A stretch of 64,000 bases of DNA. It comes from Daldinia sp. FL1419 (Eukaryota > Ascomycota > Sordariomycetes > Xylariales > Hypoxylaceae). Positions 19,660 through 29,996 of this stretch are shown in pieces. A program made the translations under genes and the position numbers. The stretch lies in NCBI GenBank assembly GCA_025201765.1, contig MU623415.1:1-64000 (forward strand), in the 5' to 3' direction. Below the pieces are notes generated by a model. It was not told the origin of the DNA and ran no database searches. It worked only from the letters and a program-made list of their open reading frames with translations. Numbering within the stretch: the stretch's first letter is position 1; every line of letters begins with the position of its first letter.

Positions 19660-22600
19660 CTAAAAACTCCGAACGGCGACGTATCCTAACAACAAGCTCC
19701 CCATCGTGACCCATACTCCGGAAATTGCAAAACCGCCTTGGACGTCGCCCTTAGTAATGGACCATGTTACGCCGAAGACTCCGCTCCCAGAGGCAATCAA
19801 GACGACGATAAGGAAGTAAATGGTTCTCCAGTGCCAGCCTTCCTCGAAGTAGATGCCCCAGCCAAACTCAACCTTATCTTCGGGTGCCTGTAGTTGCCCG
19901 CACTTACGCTTTGGTAATTGGTTATATATGAACTTCTGCGTCGGGCGGACACAGTCGGGATGACCGAAGTGGTGCGATAAGTACTGCGGGCCGATGGGTG
20001 GGGAATATTCGGGTTTGACTTCCGGCGCCGGCCGGCAGTTATACTCGGTCCGAACCCTGGTAATAGGAGGTATGCAGACACAGTTCGACGTGCAGACGTG
20101 AGCGTGGCGATGCACTTCGGCGAATTCGCTCGAGTCGACCGTGAACTTGGGTTTTATTATCAGCTCCCTGTAGGTATAAAGTAACTTGGAATACAAAATT
20201 GACGACATACCCTTGCCAATGAGATCCGGATAACGCTCCGGAGAGTGAGCCATGAGGTCAGTTTTCTGTGTGCTGCGTATTGCTTTCGAAGGAAATGTAA
20301 GAGTTCACGGTCCGAGTTAATATCTTGGAGTCGTTCTTGGTGAAGCCTTAGTCCTGTCTCTCCTGTATGGATGCAGAGTAGAACGCGAAGAAGATTGGGC
20401 GGTCGGAGGACTACCGGCCCGCTGGTGGAGGAAGGATCCCGGTGTAATGGTAGGGCTCTACCGTTTCCCGTACTCTGATTACTCAAAAGGGTTCTGATAA
20501 TCCACCCAAATGAATTTCTGACACCGTCTCTTATATTTCGAAAGCCGATGATGCTTTGGTTCCCCTTCTTCGGTATTCCTTTCCGCGCCGTCCCCTGTAG
20601 GGAATCTTGGAGCTTCTGCAGAGATCCAGGCTTTATCTCGACAAAATCATCAAATAGCTTAGCGCCACATTGCTTTAAAGGTATTAGCCATGAAGTTTTA
20701 CGTTTAGCAAGTGAAAATTGACTTACACATGTCCATCTTATTCGAGTTTTGCCGGGGGAGAGCTGTGGTTCGGAACATGGGAGTGGGACCCTATCAAACA
20801 CTGAATCTAGACAATATGGGAGGGTTTGGGGATATGTAAAAGTTGTGTGCTTCCTCTGTGTCCTATTAGAAGACGGTTCCCTCTCTTGGGGTGTGCCGTC
20901 TCCCGGGGGTTCACGTTGGCTATTTAGACTTATCTCCTCTCGTTCAATAGCGTCTGATTTTCCAATTTTCAGTTGCCTCAAAAGTTCGAAGTATTTATTC
21001 AAATTCAAAATCCTCCCGCAGTAAGAGCTAACAGTGACTATTAGCGTGCTTAATGCTAGAAGAAAAATAGTTTGAGAAATAATGATCGATATGAACTCGA
21101 TTAACTTCTCGTTATAGGTTGGTAGGAGTAAATTGAGAGCCCAATTCACTCTATCTTTCGAGGCGACCCATATGATGGCGAAAAGGAATATATTATAGCA
21201 CATCAAGTCAGTGAACCTCTCGGTCATATTCCCTTTCACCCCCATGATCCACCGTTGGGGGGCCACTGTCCATGACTTTGGGAGAATCGGTTTTCTCTCC
21301 AGCCTGTTCTTATCTAACCTCATGTTGATCTTCCTTTCGCAATTTTTAACGTGGGTGATGTGGTGCAAGAGTTCCCGTTGCATATCGTCATTTTCCACGC
21401 CGTCAGTGAATCCATGGTAGGGAGCCGACAAATTTCCAACCAGAATATTTTTGGCAATTCCACACCAATATCCCTGTTCTGCCGTTGAGATCTTAGGTCT
21501 TTCTCTAATCCACGTGTGAACTAAAGGGTGCATAGAGTATACGTAAAATAGGTTCTCCCCTTGTACCGTGATGAATGATCTCTGTAGAAGGATAGTTATC
21601 GCCCGACGAAGACGAATCCGTAGTTCCCTCTCAAAGCCATCTCTATAAAGGCCTTTCCTGTTCCTTAAAACGAGAGGAAGAGGTGTAGATGAAGGTGGGA
21701 AAATAAAGTTGATGTACAGGCCTAAAGGAATAGTGAGAGGCTTTTGTAAGCCCTTCATCCAGCCATGATCGAGCTCTTCCGATTTATCTCCTGTTTTTGG
21801 CTCGTCTATCGAACCTTTCAAAGCCATATTAAACAGGAAATCAAGGTAGATAGACCCATAGTTTAAGTAGGAAAATACATTGAGGAGCTCGATCGCATCT
21901 TTTGAGCTCTGCTCCTTATCAACTTCTAGTGATAAATAGAGCATTTCAAGTGATGTGACAACTCTAATGTAGCCATCATCCGAATAATCTGATCCCATGA
22001 GCCTATCGCTCCTCCGAAGCTCTTTTTGACCAAGGATGGGTTTTCTTGCCTGACGTTTAAAAGAAGCTGGGTAATCCTTTAACGTGGAAAAACGATGCTT
22101 GACTGTATTGCCGGCAGCGATCAGGGCTAATGGTGAAGAGCCTGTAACTTTAGCTATCTCTTTAGCTGCTTGCTTACTGCCCGTATTAAACGGAATTGGA
22201 TATGCGGCTGCTTTGAGAATAAGATTGATCGCATCATTTTCTGCCATTCCTTGAAGCTCTAAGTGCCCCTTTCTAGTCGCGCCGTGGGGCATATACACGG
22301 GAGATCGGGTAGTCATTAAAACACATCCGTGCAGGCCCTTGGGGAGCGTGTCCTCAAGATTAGTCCCGATGATATTCACATCGTCAACTATCAGGAGCCA
22401 TGGGACGTTCCGCTGGGCTAGGTACTCCTTGACAGGTATGTTAGGCTCAAGGTCTAGAGACTTTGCAATATCCGAATATCCTTCTGATATTCGCGTCAGT
22501 GAGCTACCGTCAATGAAGAAAACGCCCCAGAATCGGTCTCGGAAGTCTTCAGCATATTTCAATGCTAGTTCCGTCTTCCCCAAGCCTCCCATGCCAGAAA

Positions 22601-23381
22601 TTATGCATTCCTTTTGGCCAATGTATGTTTTGTCCTCCAATACAGCGTTAATCGCGGCCTTTTCGGACTCTCGCCCAGTGTAAATATTCGAAGTATGCCT
22701 CGGTACTACGAAATGCTCATGAAGAGGGCCCGGAATAGCCTGTTCAGCAGTAATTACGGCTCTTCGTAGCTGAGTTAAGCGATTAGCTACTTATGTCTTT
22801 TTATTACAGTAGCTCTAAAGTACCTCAATGCTGCCATCACAAAAGTTAAGATGCGAAATTCTTGTTTTGATTATGGATATACGGTCTCGAAGCGTCGCAA
22901 TATTGGTGAGAATATCGCCTGGTGTCTTACCATCTGTCGCAACCACACAGGCCAACAGATTAACGACAGAATATAAAAGACGTATCGTCTCTATTCGAAC
23001 TTGCAGCTCCTCGAATACTTTTGTGCACTCGCCCGTTCCATCGAGCCGTGTGGAAAACGGGGTGAATTCTTGGTCCTCTTTAACAAATCTTAGGCTTGAT
23101 TCGGACTCTCGAACTACATTCCCGCAGCTCTGGTAAACCTCGTGTAGTCGATGTTCGTTATCTTTCGGAAATTTTATTTTATTTTCCGCTTGGCCATTTA
23201 GCGACGTCGCAACCCTGTACAGGTCACTTAACAGCAATGTTAACGACCTTAAGGCTTCGGAACCAGACTTTGGACCGTGCGGTCCCGCTAGAAACTCCCT
23301 CACGTTTCTCATATAGTCTAGTAGTTCCGTAAAACTCAGCTCTCGAGAAAAGGAGCGGCTCATCAAGTCGGAGTCAGCCAT
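19660..23381 (-). CDS. NB-ARC NLR-type protein with membrane segments; 3' end out of frame
   Basis: Exons: 23381-22824, 22769-20727, 20672-20211, 20167-19660. Introns: 54, 54 and 43 bp. Residues 1-186 are a helical N-terminal domain I cannot name. The NB-ARC domain starts near 235: P-loop GMGGLGKT (245-252), Walker B WLLIVDDV (310-317), MTTRSP (338-343), GSSPLAL (396-402). MHPLVHTW (about 599-606) ends the winged-helix part. Hydrophobic stretches at about 710-723 and 742-766 look membrane-spanning. RIRWTC|QCGAKLFDDFVE spans the second intron, a motif common in this fungal group. The last exon carries a cysteine-rich stretch, WGIYFEEGWHWRTIYF, and two more hydrophobic helices. With canonical GT-AG the third junction shifts frame by one base, so the C-terminal exon may be lost. 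An alternative upstream ATG at 23492 exists. Such NLRs act in fungal self/non-self recognition; the trigger is unknown. Confidence 0.82.
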
Positions 23382-24530
23382 TCTATGAAGTACTATGTGA
23401 TAGATATCATAAATAGTAGAATAAAGAACGCACAGGGAAACATGAAGAACAGGGGGTTTGGATTTTGAAGACTTTAAAGTAAATGTCCCCAAATTGGATT
23501 TATTGGTAGCCTCACCCTTGTCGCGGGCTGTGCTTGAGGGGGGATTGAGTTGGCAAATGTAGGCTGACTGATGTTGAAATGCATTACCCCATAGTCCCTA
23601 GAGATCGATAGGCAACCTGTGGATATCTTGGTCGGCAGTGACGAGATTTTCATTCGTGAATGGTTAGTAGATTGGTAAGATACTGGATACACGTAGCCTG
23701 AACTTGTTGCCTTGAATATCTGATGCATACCTACCTGGGTAGGTACTTTGGATACCTATGGAATATACGCTGTCTAGGTGTAAAGAAATCTCCGACGCGG
23801 AGTGTCATCCGATCTCTCATCCTATCCTTAACGTGCGTGAGATAGGTAGGTACCTAATATGAGGTATTTGACCTATTATTTGTTCTTATTGGGATGATGG
23901 CGACGAAGACGACGACGATAATTTGAGTTTGCTATCGCCAAGGTCCTGAAGTCGTACATAGGTCCCAACGAGGGACCTGACCTAAGGGATTATGCACGGT
24001 GAATGGGCGTGGTACCATCGTCTATTATTATAAGCTGCGCCTAGTCGATCGCAAGCTCAAGTGAATTAGGACGATAGCATTCTAGCCGGGCGAATTCTCG
24101 CTCAGTTTAGGATACTTTGAGCCATGTATCGTTTGCTCTGTGGATCCGCAGTAAGAATTGTGGCGCACCAACGTGAAAATCCATCGCATTTTTATACGCA
24201 CGGTTGGTATCGTGACATCGTGACATCGTGACATCAGAATATGAGTTGCAGATGATCTTCATACGGCCTTTACCCCAGACAATCAATTCTCTTTCAGGTC
24301 GATATAAATAAGCAACCTTCCTAGCAGGGTTTTTAATCCTGGTGAAGGTCCTTTTACCTACCAGTGCCAGGACATATAACTTCCATCTGCTCTCCCCCAC
24401 GACATCCTGCAATCGACCCCCCGCGCAGCGAAATCAATCATTCGTCAATCTACTATCCAATCGCAGCACCTCGTCAAGCCAACATCAAATTTACTACTTT
24501 CACAGCGATCTGTCGACCATAGCCGCCACA
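23382..24530. other. Intergenic, divergent promoters
   Basis: About 1.15 kb between the NLR-type gene and the small secreted protein. It contains a palindromic-family motif at 23728-23746 and three tandem copies of a 9-bp CATCGTGA-type unit at about 24213-24238. An ORF 5' extension of the secreted protein (from 24342) is hydrophilic and less likely than the ATG at 24531. Confidence 0.5.
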
Positions 24531-24899
24531 ATGCGCTTGTCAACGGCTTTCAAGCTTGTCGCGGTGGCTGTTCCCGTCTTTCTTCAACCCGGGTCGGCAT
24601 GGTCATTCACGATGTACGGCACTGAAGACTGCAGCAACTCGACAACCTCGGGCGCAGTCGCAGATAGAGTGGAGCGACAAGGCAACGTCGATTGCGACCC
24701 AGTCCCGAACGCGGCCCAACATAAATCGGTCCTAGGGGGAGTCCCTGCTGGAAGCGACTGTCGCATCTCCTTCTATCCTGCCAAAGATTGTGGAGGCCGA
24801 GTTGCTTTCAGTTTGACACAAGACACCACGTCCTGTCTCTCGGTTGCAGACTTTGTTGCACCGCTTGCGTATTACAGCGCCACGGGTTGCACCGTATGA
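24531..24899 (+). CDS. Small secreted cysteine-containing protein
   Basis: 122 residues, single exon. The first about 23 residues (MRLSTAFKLVAVAVPVFLQP, then GSAWS) form a signal peptide with a basic start, hydrophobic core and small residues before the likely cleavage site. The mature part has six cysteines, at DCSN, VDCDP, SDCRI, KDCGG, TSCLS and the end (TGCTV), enough for three disulfides. Size, secretion and even cysteine count fit fungal effector-like or cell-wall small secreted proteins. I recognise no named family. The ATG at 24531 has a good GCCACA context and directly precedes the signal peptide. Confidence 0.75.
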   Translation: MRLSTAFKLVAVAVPVFLQPGSAWSFTMYGTEDCSNSTTSGAVADRVERQGNVDCDPVPNAAQHKSVLGGVPAGSDCRISFYPAKDCGGRVAFSLTQDTTSCLSVADFVAPLAYYSATGCTV

Positions 24900-25620
24900 A
24901 TTAATTTACTCGATTATGAAGGAGCAGTAACGGCATCGAGGGGGGACGAAGGAGGATGATCGGTGATGATTTCGAGGAAGATACCCCCGTATTTGAGAAA
25001 GTTGAGAGGAGGATAAGTCAAGGTCGTGTATTTCATATTTCCCCACGCCTTTACGGACTTAACGAATACAAAGTCTTCTGACTGTAAATTATTCCATACC
25101 CCTGATTCCATATATTTCGATCTCCGAGCTTCTGCCACCCCACCATTAAAAAAAGGGGGCTGTCCCTGTAGACCAAGACGAACCTGGCTGGCGCACTCCC
25201 TGCCGAACAACACTATAATCTCTGATAACTACTTGATATCAAAAACTTCATTTATAAAAGCTGCATCGATATTCAAAAAGGAATTACAAAAAAAATATCA
25301 TATTAATATTTATTTAATATCATATTTAATTCTATTTTTCAATAATCTTTTAGAATTTTATTTGGTTATTAAATTTCTTTGAGAAATATAATATATTTGT
25401 ATATTTCAGTAGTACGTGCGCTAGCTTTTCTGACGTCTTTCTGACGGCTTACTTACACTGCGATTTGACGCGACTGTTATGACCAATAACTGATCCTATA
25501 AATTTATAACCAGGAAAACATGGAAGGTAAGAACTCTAACTCTAACTACACGAAAAATAATATTTAAATTGTTTGAATCAAAGTAAGAAATTCGTCAAGT
25601 ATCCATTCACGCCGTCAATC
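24900..25620. repeat. Intergenic with AT-rich relic (25215-25410)
   Basis: The middle 200 bases are strongly AT-rich and resemble the left-edge block, suggesting a short RIP-mutated repeat. The ORF spanning 25026-25382 runs into this block and has a biased composition (poly Ile/Leu/Phe), so it is not a gene. No terminal repeats were found. Confidence 0.55.
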
Positions 25621-27139
25621 ATGCCCCCGTCAAATGACCTCCACGATGACTGGGCTGCTCGCAGAGCCCAAGAGAAGGCCCGAGAGGTGGGACAACAGCC
25701 AGGTATTTCTCTTACTTCGCAGTTCCTAGGCTAACTTTTTGTAACTAGGCCGAAATAAAAGATAAACTAATTATAAAACTTAAAGAAAATGGAGTGCTCT
25801 CAGATCAACAGATGAATGCATTTAAACAGCATGTTGTTACGCACGGTCAAAAGCGGCTTGCCGATACCCATCAACAAAGACGATCCTCGCGAATCAGTCG
25901 GTCACGGCAACCCGATATAGACTCAACTTTCAACGACGTATCTTTATACTACTTTATTCCCCCAACTATAGACTACTTAAAAGATCACGTTTCCAGCAAT
26001 CGTTGCATCCAAATTTATGAAGACGTCATCTCAGTTCTTCCGAGAGGCAAAGAAATCCATATAGGTCCAGCCGAAACTAAACGCAATCCCCGTGAAAAGC
26101 CTGGGACACCATTCTCCATGTCTAGAGCGGTGAGTCTCGCCCATATCTTACCCTAGAAATACCTATATCCTCAATGCTAATCACTTATCAGGATCCCGAG
26201 TCAGTTATGTCTAATCCCGAGATGATTGATGCCCTCGCGACAGCAGCCAACTTGTCGCCAGGGACAGCAATCTCGATTCGTGGTCAAATTGTATGGCACG
26301 ACTCGATGAACGGCTCCGAGTCGGGAATGCTCCGCCCTAGCACGGGGCTCGTGAGCGGCGGCCGACTGGACCGTAATCATATGCTCGAGGATGTTCCTAA
26401 TCAGTTCGTCAGAGATCAACTAATGAATTATATCGCTACCGAACTTGAGGACGGCCAGAAAGAACATGCAAAGAAAGCGGTATTTCCTGATCTAAGCCCC
26501 GCCGAACGCGAACAATATTCCGATTGGATCATGAAAAAGGTGGAGGAAAGTAGACCCAAGACAGAAGAGGAGATGATTGCACGGATCGTTGGGGAGACGA
26601 CTGCGAAAACCGTCCACGAAGCAAAACGCGTGTTAGATCAAGCCTACGCCTTAGACAATATGTTCCACGAGGTTGACCTAACTCCCCAACTGGGCTTCGG
26701 TACGCGTGATTACGACCGCCTAGGGCTAATCACTCGCTCAGTAGTCCAGCCAGGCCTAAATAAGCTGCCCGTAGAGGAGCGATCGTTAAATCCGGGTACG
26801 GATATCGACAAAGACTGCGACCAGATCAGAGCCACGATCGCACGTTTCGTAGACGGGAAAGATTGGACTGCTGATCAGTTCCGCCATGCACTGGGGGGTG
26901 TCTCGCGTGCAGATTTGACTACCTTCCTAGTCAAGGATGGTCCTAAGGAGGGGAAAAGGAGCTCGACTTTTCAGTTGGCGTGGGAATTCTTCAAGAGGCG
27001 CGAAATCTTGGGCTTGCCTTTGCCAGGGGATTGGGAAGGCGAAGCTGCCCTCCAGGAACGCAATATGAATCGTGCAAGTAAACGACAAAGCACCGATGGA
27101 CAAGGGAGAACTACAAGAAAGCGCACGAAAAGGACATAG
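25621..27139 (+). CDS. DUF7726-like protein of unknown function
   Basis: Proposed exons 25621-25686, 25749-26129 and 26192-27139, introns of 62 bp; 464 residues. The first donor (GTGGGA) is weak; the second junction is clean. Residues about 358-425 contain CDQIRATIARFVDGKDW, then HALGGVSRADLTTFL, then TFQLAWEFFKRREILGLPL. This resembles the fungal domain annotated as DUF7726, thought to have a helix-turn-helix-like fold. The region before it is charged and helical, with LSPGTAISIRGQIVWHD near 170. The C-terminal 35 residues are basic (RTTRKRTKRT), a possible nuclear signal. A nuclear, DNA-related role is plausible but not shown. Confidence 0.72.
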
Positions 27140-27853
27140 TCAGAAGAAGTGTAAGAGTGATATGTAAAACTAAGGAATATTATAGAATGTAAAGAGGGGG
27201 CAAAGCAAAACCAATTTGTATATAGTAAATCGGCCTATAATTTAATTCCCATGGTTAAGCTCGGTAGTTTGGTCTTCCATTTCACGTAGTCGGGGATGAA
27301 ATCCATACCCACGACCTAAGCTAATAAGTCGAGAACCTAATCCCAAGGGACTCAACACGTTTCGTGAGGTATCTTTTATTGGACAATTTTGCGACAGTTC
27401 TTTCATTAGGCGCCCACAGAATGCCTAATAATAAACACAATTCCCGTTTGTCCTATTTCATGTTGTTGAAAGCGCGACAAGTCTACAACCAGAAAACCTG
27501 TTGAAATGACCCGTATTGCGTCGTAGACCAGATCGGTTGTTATAACAAAGGAGGGCTTAGGAGTTGAATAAACCCCATCTGTGACACTATTTAAAGATAT
27601 AAAGGAGCCATAGCAACAATTGATATTGTTTGTTAGGAGCATTGTTTTAAGATTCCCTTTCCTCATCCAACTTCCTTTGAGATGTGATGCAAGCTATGGC
27701 ATCTGATGTTGATATAATATTTCGATTACTCTGGTGCTCGAGTCTAAATCGGATCCGTAAAACCTGGTCTACATAAGTTCTCACAATTAGAGATACCATC
27801 ACAAGCAATTCTAAGCCACTATCTACCATCAAATCAGTTTTTTAACCAGCAAT
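27140..27853. other. Intergenic
   Basis: About 710 bases. Two minus-strand ORFs (27406-27666, 27647-27832) carry no recognisable sequence. It holds the 3' flank of the DUF7726-like gene and the promoter of the next gene. Confidence 0.5.
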
Positions 27854-28393
27854 ATGTCCACCAAGAGTAACACCCGCCCCACGCATAAGTCTCTTCCGGC
27901 ACTCATCATTCCACGAGGGCGCCGGTCTGAGCCCGAAGAGATTTCGGCAAGCCAGGTGACGAGGTTTCTCAAGTTCTGTGACATGAACAAGAGAGCACCA
28001 ATCACGCGGCTGCCCGATTTAGCCCTCTTACCCGCTCCCGGAACCCCAGACTCGGGTACAACCTGGAACGGGGACAAGGGGACAGAGCATCAAAGCAATA
28101 CTTCAAGATACGACGAATCACAAGATCCAGAAACCATCGCGTTCACAGACCGCGAAAGTGTTGACCTGGCCGCACTGCAGGAACAGCTCGCCAAGGTCAA
28201 GCTGGAGCACACGGACTTGTACCTCGAGACGTCCATAGAGCCGAATAATAGGGAGATCATGTTGAAGTGTAGGCAGACTAGACTGAAGCGGGAGAAGCTG
28301 AATAGTGATATCGCGGAGATCTTCCGAAAAAGGGGGATTCGACGGGATTTTCGACGGGATGCTAATAATATTAAGGGGGTGTCGAATTGGTGA
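27854..28393 (+). CDS. Hypothetical protein, 179 residues
   Basis: Single-exon ORF starting at an ATG with a GCAAT upstream context. No family recognised. The protein is hydrophilic: a basic N-terminus (THKSLPALIIPRGRRSEPEE), a Pro-rich middle, then a helical, coiled-coil-like segment at about 100-160 (LAALQEQLAKVKLEH, REKLNSDIAEIF) and a basic end (KRGIRRDFRRD). It lies just downstream of the DUF7726-like gene on the same strand, but they need not be linked. A functional gene is moderately likely from its length and codon use. Confidence 0.5.
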   Translation: MSTKSNTRPTHKSLPALIIPRGRRSEPEEISASQVTRFLKFCDMNKRAPITRLPDLALLPAPGTPDSGTTWNGDKGTEHQSNTSRYDESQDPETIAFTDRESVDLAALQEQLAKVKLEHTDLYLETSIEPNNREIMLKCRQTRLKREKLNSDIAEIFRKRGIRRDFRRDANNIKGVSNW

Positions 28394-28968
28394 GTTTTTA
28401 GATAGGTACCTAGGTAAGCAGCTGAGGGATATGGATTGAAAATTACGGGAAAATAGCGAGCACTGGAATCGGAGTTACTTCACACGTTTAAAATCAATAT
28501 AATTATAAGCACCTGAATATATTCATTTTATACAGAGGTATTCTGTGGTGTAATAGAGATCATCTAATATATTCTTAATACTTAATGTTAAATATGTAGC
28601 CCAAATCTCACCCGCTATTTTGGCATGGAGATGCGAATACCGCATATCCATCCTCAGTTTCACCTGGGTGATCCGGATCCCCCTACTTGTACTGACTCGT
28701 ACTTTTAGTATGTCACTCGTAGATGTATAATGAGTAAAGGACTACGAATTATGTATCTATATAAAAGATATAGTATGCCTCAAGAATCTTATCGTCGCTA
28801 ACGGGCTCGGTTTTTGACAGTCACTAACCGTCATGGACTTTCCCCTGATATCAACACTAGAAATGATGAACTGTATTATAAGTTAAGTCCCAATTTACCC
28901 TATTTAATTGCCTATCTGTTTCTTCATGCGTTTTCTTATTCAATCACTTAATTTATATCCTCTTAGCC

Positions 28969-29058
28969 ATGATTTACGGTTGGTTCGCAATGGGTGCCGC
29001 CTTAATCGGTCTACTATGTTACATAACAGCTAGGCCGTTCCTTACCTGGCGTAGGTAG
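28969..29058 (+). CDS. Possible 29-residue membrane microprotein
   Basis: ATG at 28969 with a favourable TTAGCC context opens a complete ORF reading MIYGWFAMGAALIGLLCYIT then ARPFLTWRR. It has a single hydrophobic helix (about 6-20) and a basic C-terminus, as in small mitochondrial or ER membrane subunits. The ORF stops inside TAGGTAG, so it could instead be the first exon of a spliced gene using that GT, but I see no convincing second exon. Too short to judge by composition. Confidence 0.3.
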   Translation: MIYGWFAMGAALIGLLCYITARPFLTWRR

Positions 29059-29573
29059 TCTTCTTTCTGGATTGCGATAATCTTACATCAACTCTCCTGT
29101 ATTTTATTAATGCTGCCACGATTTTCACAACCAATCAGAGGCCAGACCTATCTATAGCTACTATTGTATCTGTTTCCCTACCCCCTTCTTAGAGTGAGCG
29201 TCTGCGCGAACAGGGTACGCAGCTACCTAGTTGTTATGTAGAACAACTATGTAAACGTTGAGAGTAGCGTGTTTAATAAGAAATATAAGCCACTATTGGT
29301 ACGACATATGAAGCACCGTCTTATAATAATAGGAAGCATTATTTGTATCTAGCGTTGATTGGGTAGGTATCTGAAGGGTAAATGGAATCACTGCTGGGTT
29401 TCTGTTATTATTTTATTGTTATGCAATATTGGCTATGGTCATTCATTGCGATCTGTATGGAGGGTTTGAGGTATGTTGAAAATCAACTCTTAACTTGAAT
29501 TTTGCCTCACCGTGGCTAAAAAGATTAAAAGGTTAAACCATATCTTTTTCAAAAGTTAAAAGAACTTGATATT

Positions 29574-29607
29574 TACTTACCTACCTACCTACAGGTAGGT
29601 ACCTATG
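29574..29607. repeat. Palindromic TACC/GGTA microsatellite
   Basis: TTACTTACCTACCTACCTAC is followed directly by AGGTAGGTACCTA, forming a near-perfect inverted repeat able to form a hairpin. Member of the dispersed family discussed in the findings. Confidence 0.8.
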
Positions 29608-29996
29608 ATTAATAGGTAGTCATATTGAAGGATAAACTAGTCCAGACAGAAAAAGACATTAATTTATAAACAACATTGTTACAGAAAATTGGCAAGTTCT
29701 TGAACAATGCTTTTGTTATGCTGTTTCACTCAAGGCAGTGCGGGTGATATGTATATAAAGCTTCATACGTATAATAATTTATCACCTTTCGGAATACGCA
29801 GAGCAGAATATTTATAATTAAGACTTCCAAATCCACCAAAAACCGAGCTTTGAGCACATACACTACTAGAAAACTTCAAGTTAAACTCAAAAGTTTAAAT
29901 ATTTAATATTTCGCTTTCCATCGAACATCGCCGTTTACTAGACAAGTTGGATAATCCTCGAAGAAAATAGATTCAATAAACCATATATACAGCATC

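Larger units (their letters stand above)
28394..29996. other. Intergenic with one possible microprotein and a palindromic repeat
   Basis: 1.6 kb. It contains the 29-residue ORF at 28969-29058 and a TACCTACCTACCTACAGGTAGGTACC array at 29574-29607. No longer ORF is supported. The last 250 bases are the presumed promoter and leader of the EFLxYL-repeat gene. Confidence 0.5.

Noticed and set aside
20673..20726. 54-nt in-frame stretch in the NLR gene that could be coding
   Set aside because: Although open and divisible by three, it has a GTAAGT donor, a CTAAT branch-like site and an AAAG acceptor; removing it recreates WTCQCG, a common motif, so it is treated as an intron.
25026..25382. Plus-strand ORF of 118 codons
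   Set aside because: Runs into AT-rich relic DNA with skewed Ile/Leu/Phe content, so not protein-coding.
27270..27355. tRNA-like string (GGGGATGAAATCCATACCC)
   Set aside because: T-arm-like bases only; no acceptor stem or anticodon arm could be folded.
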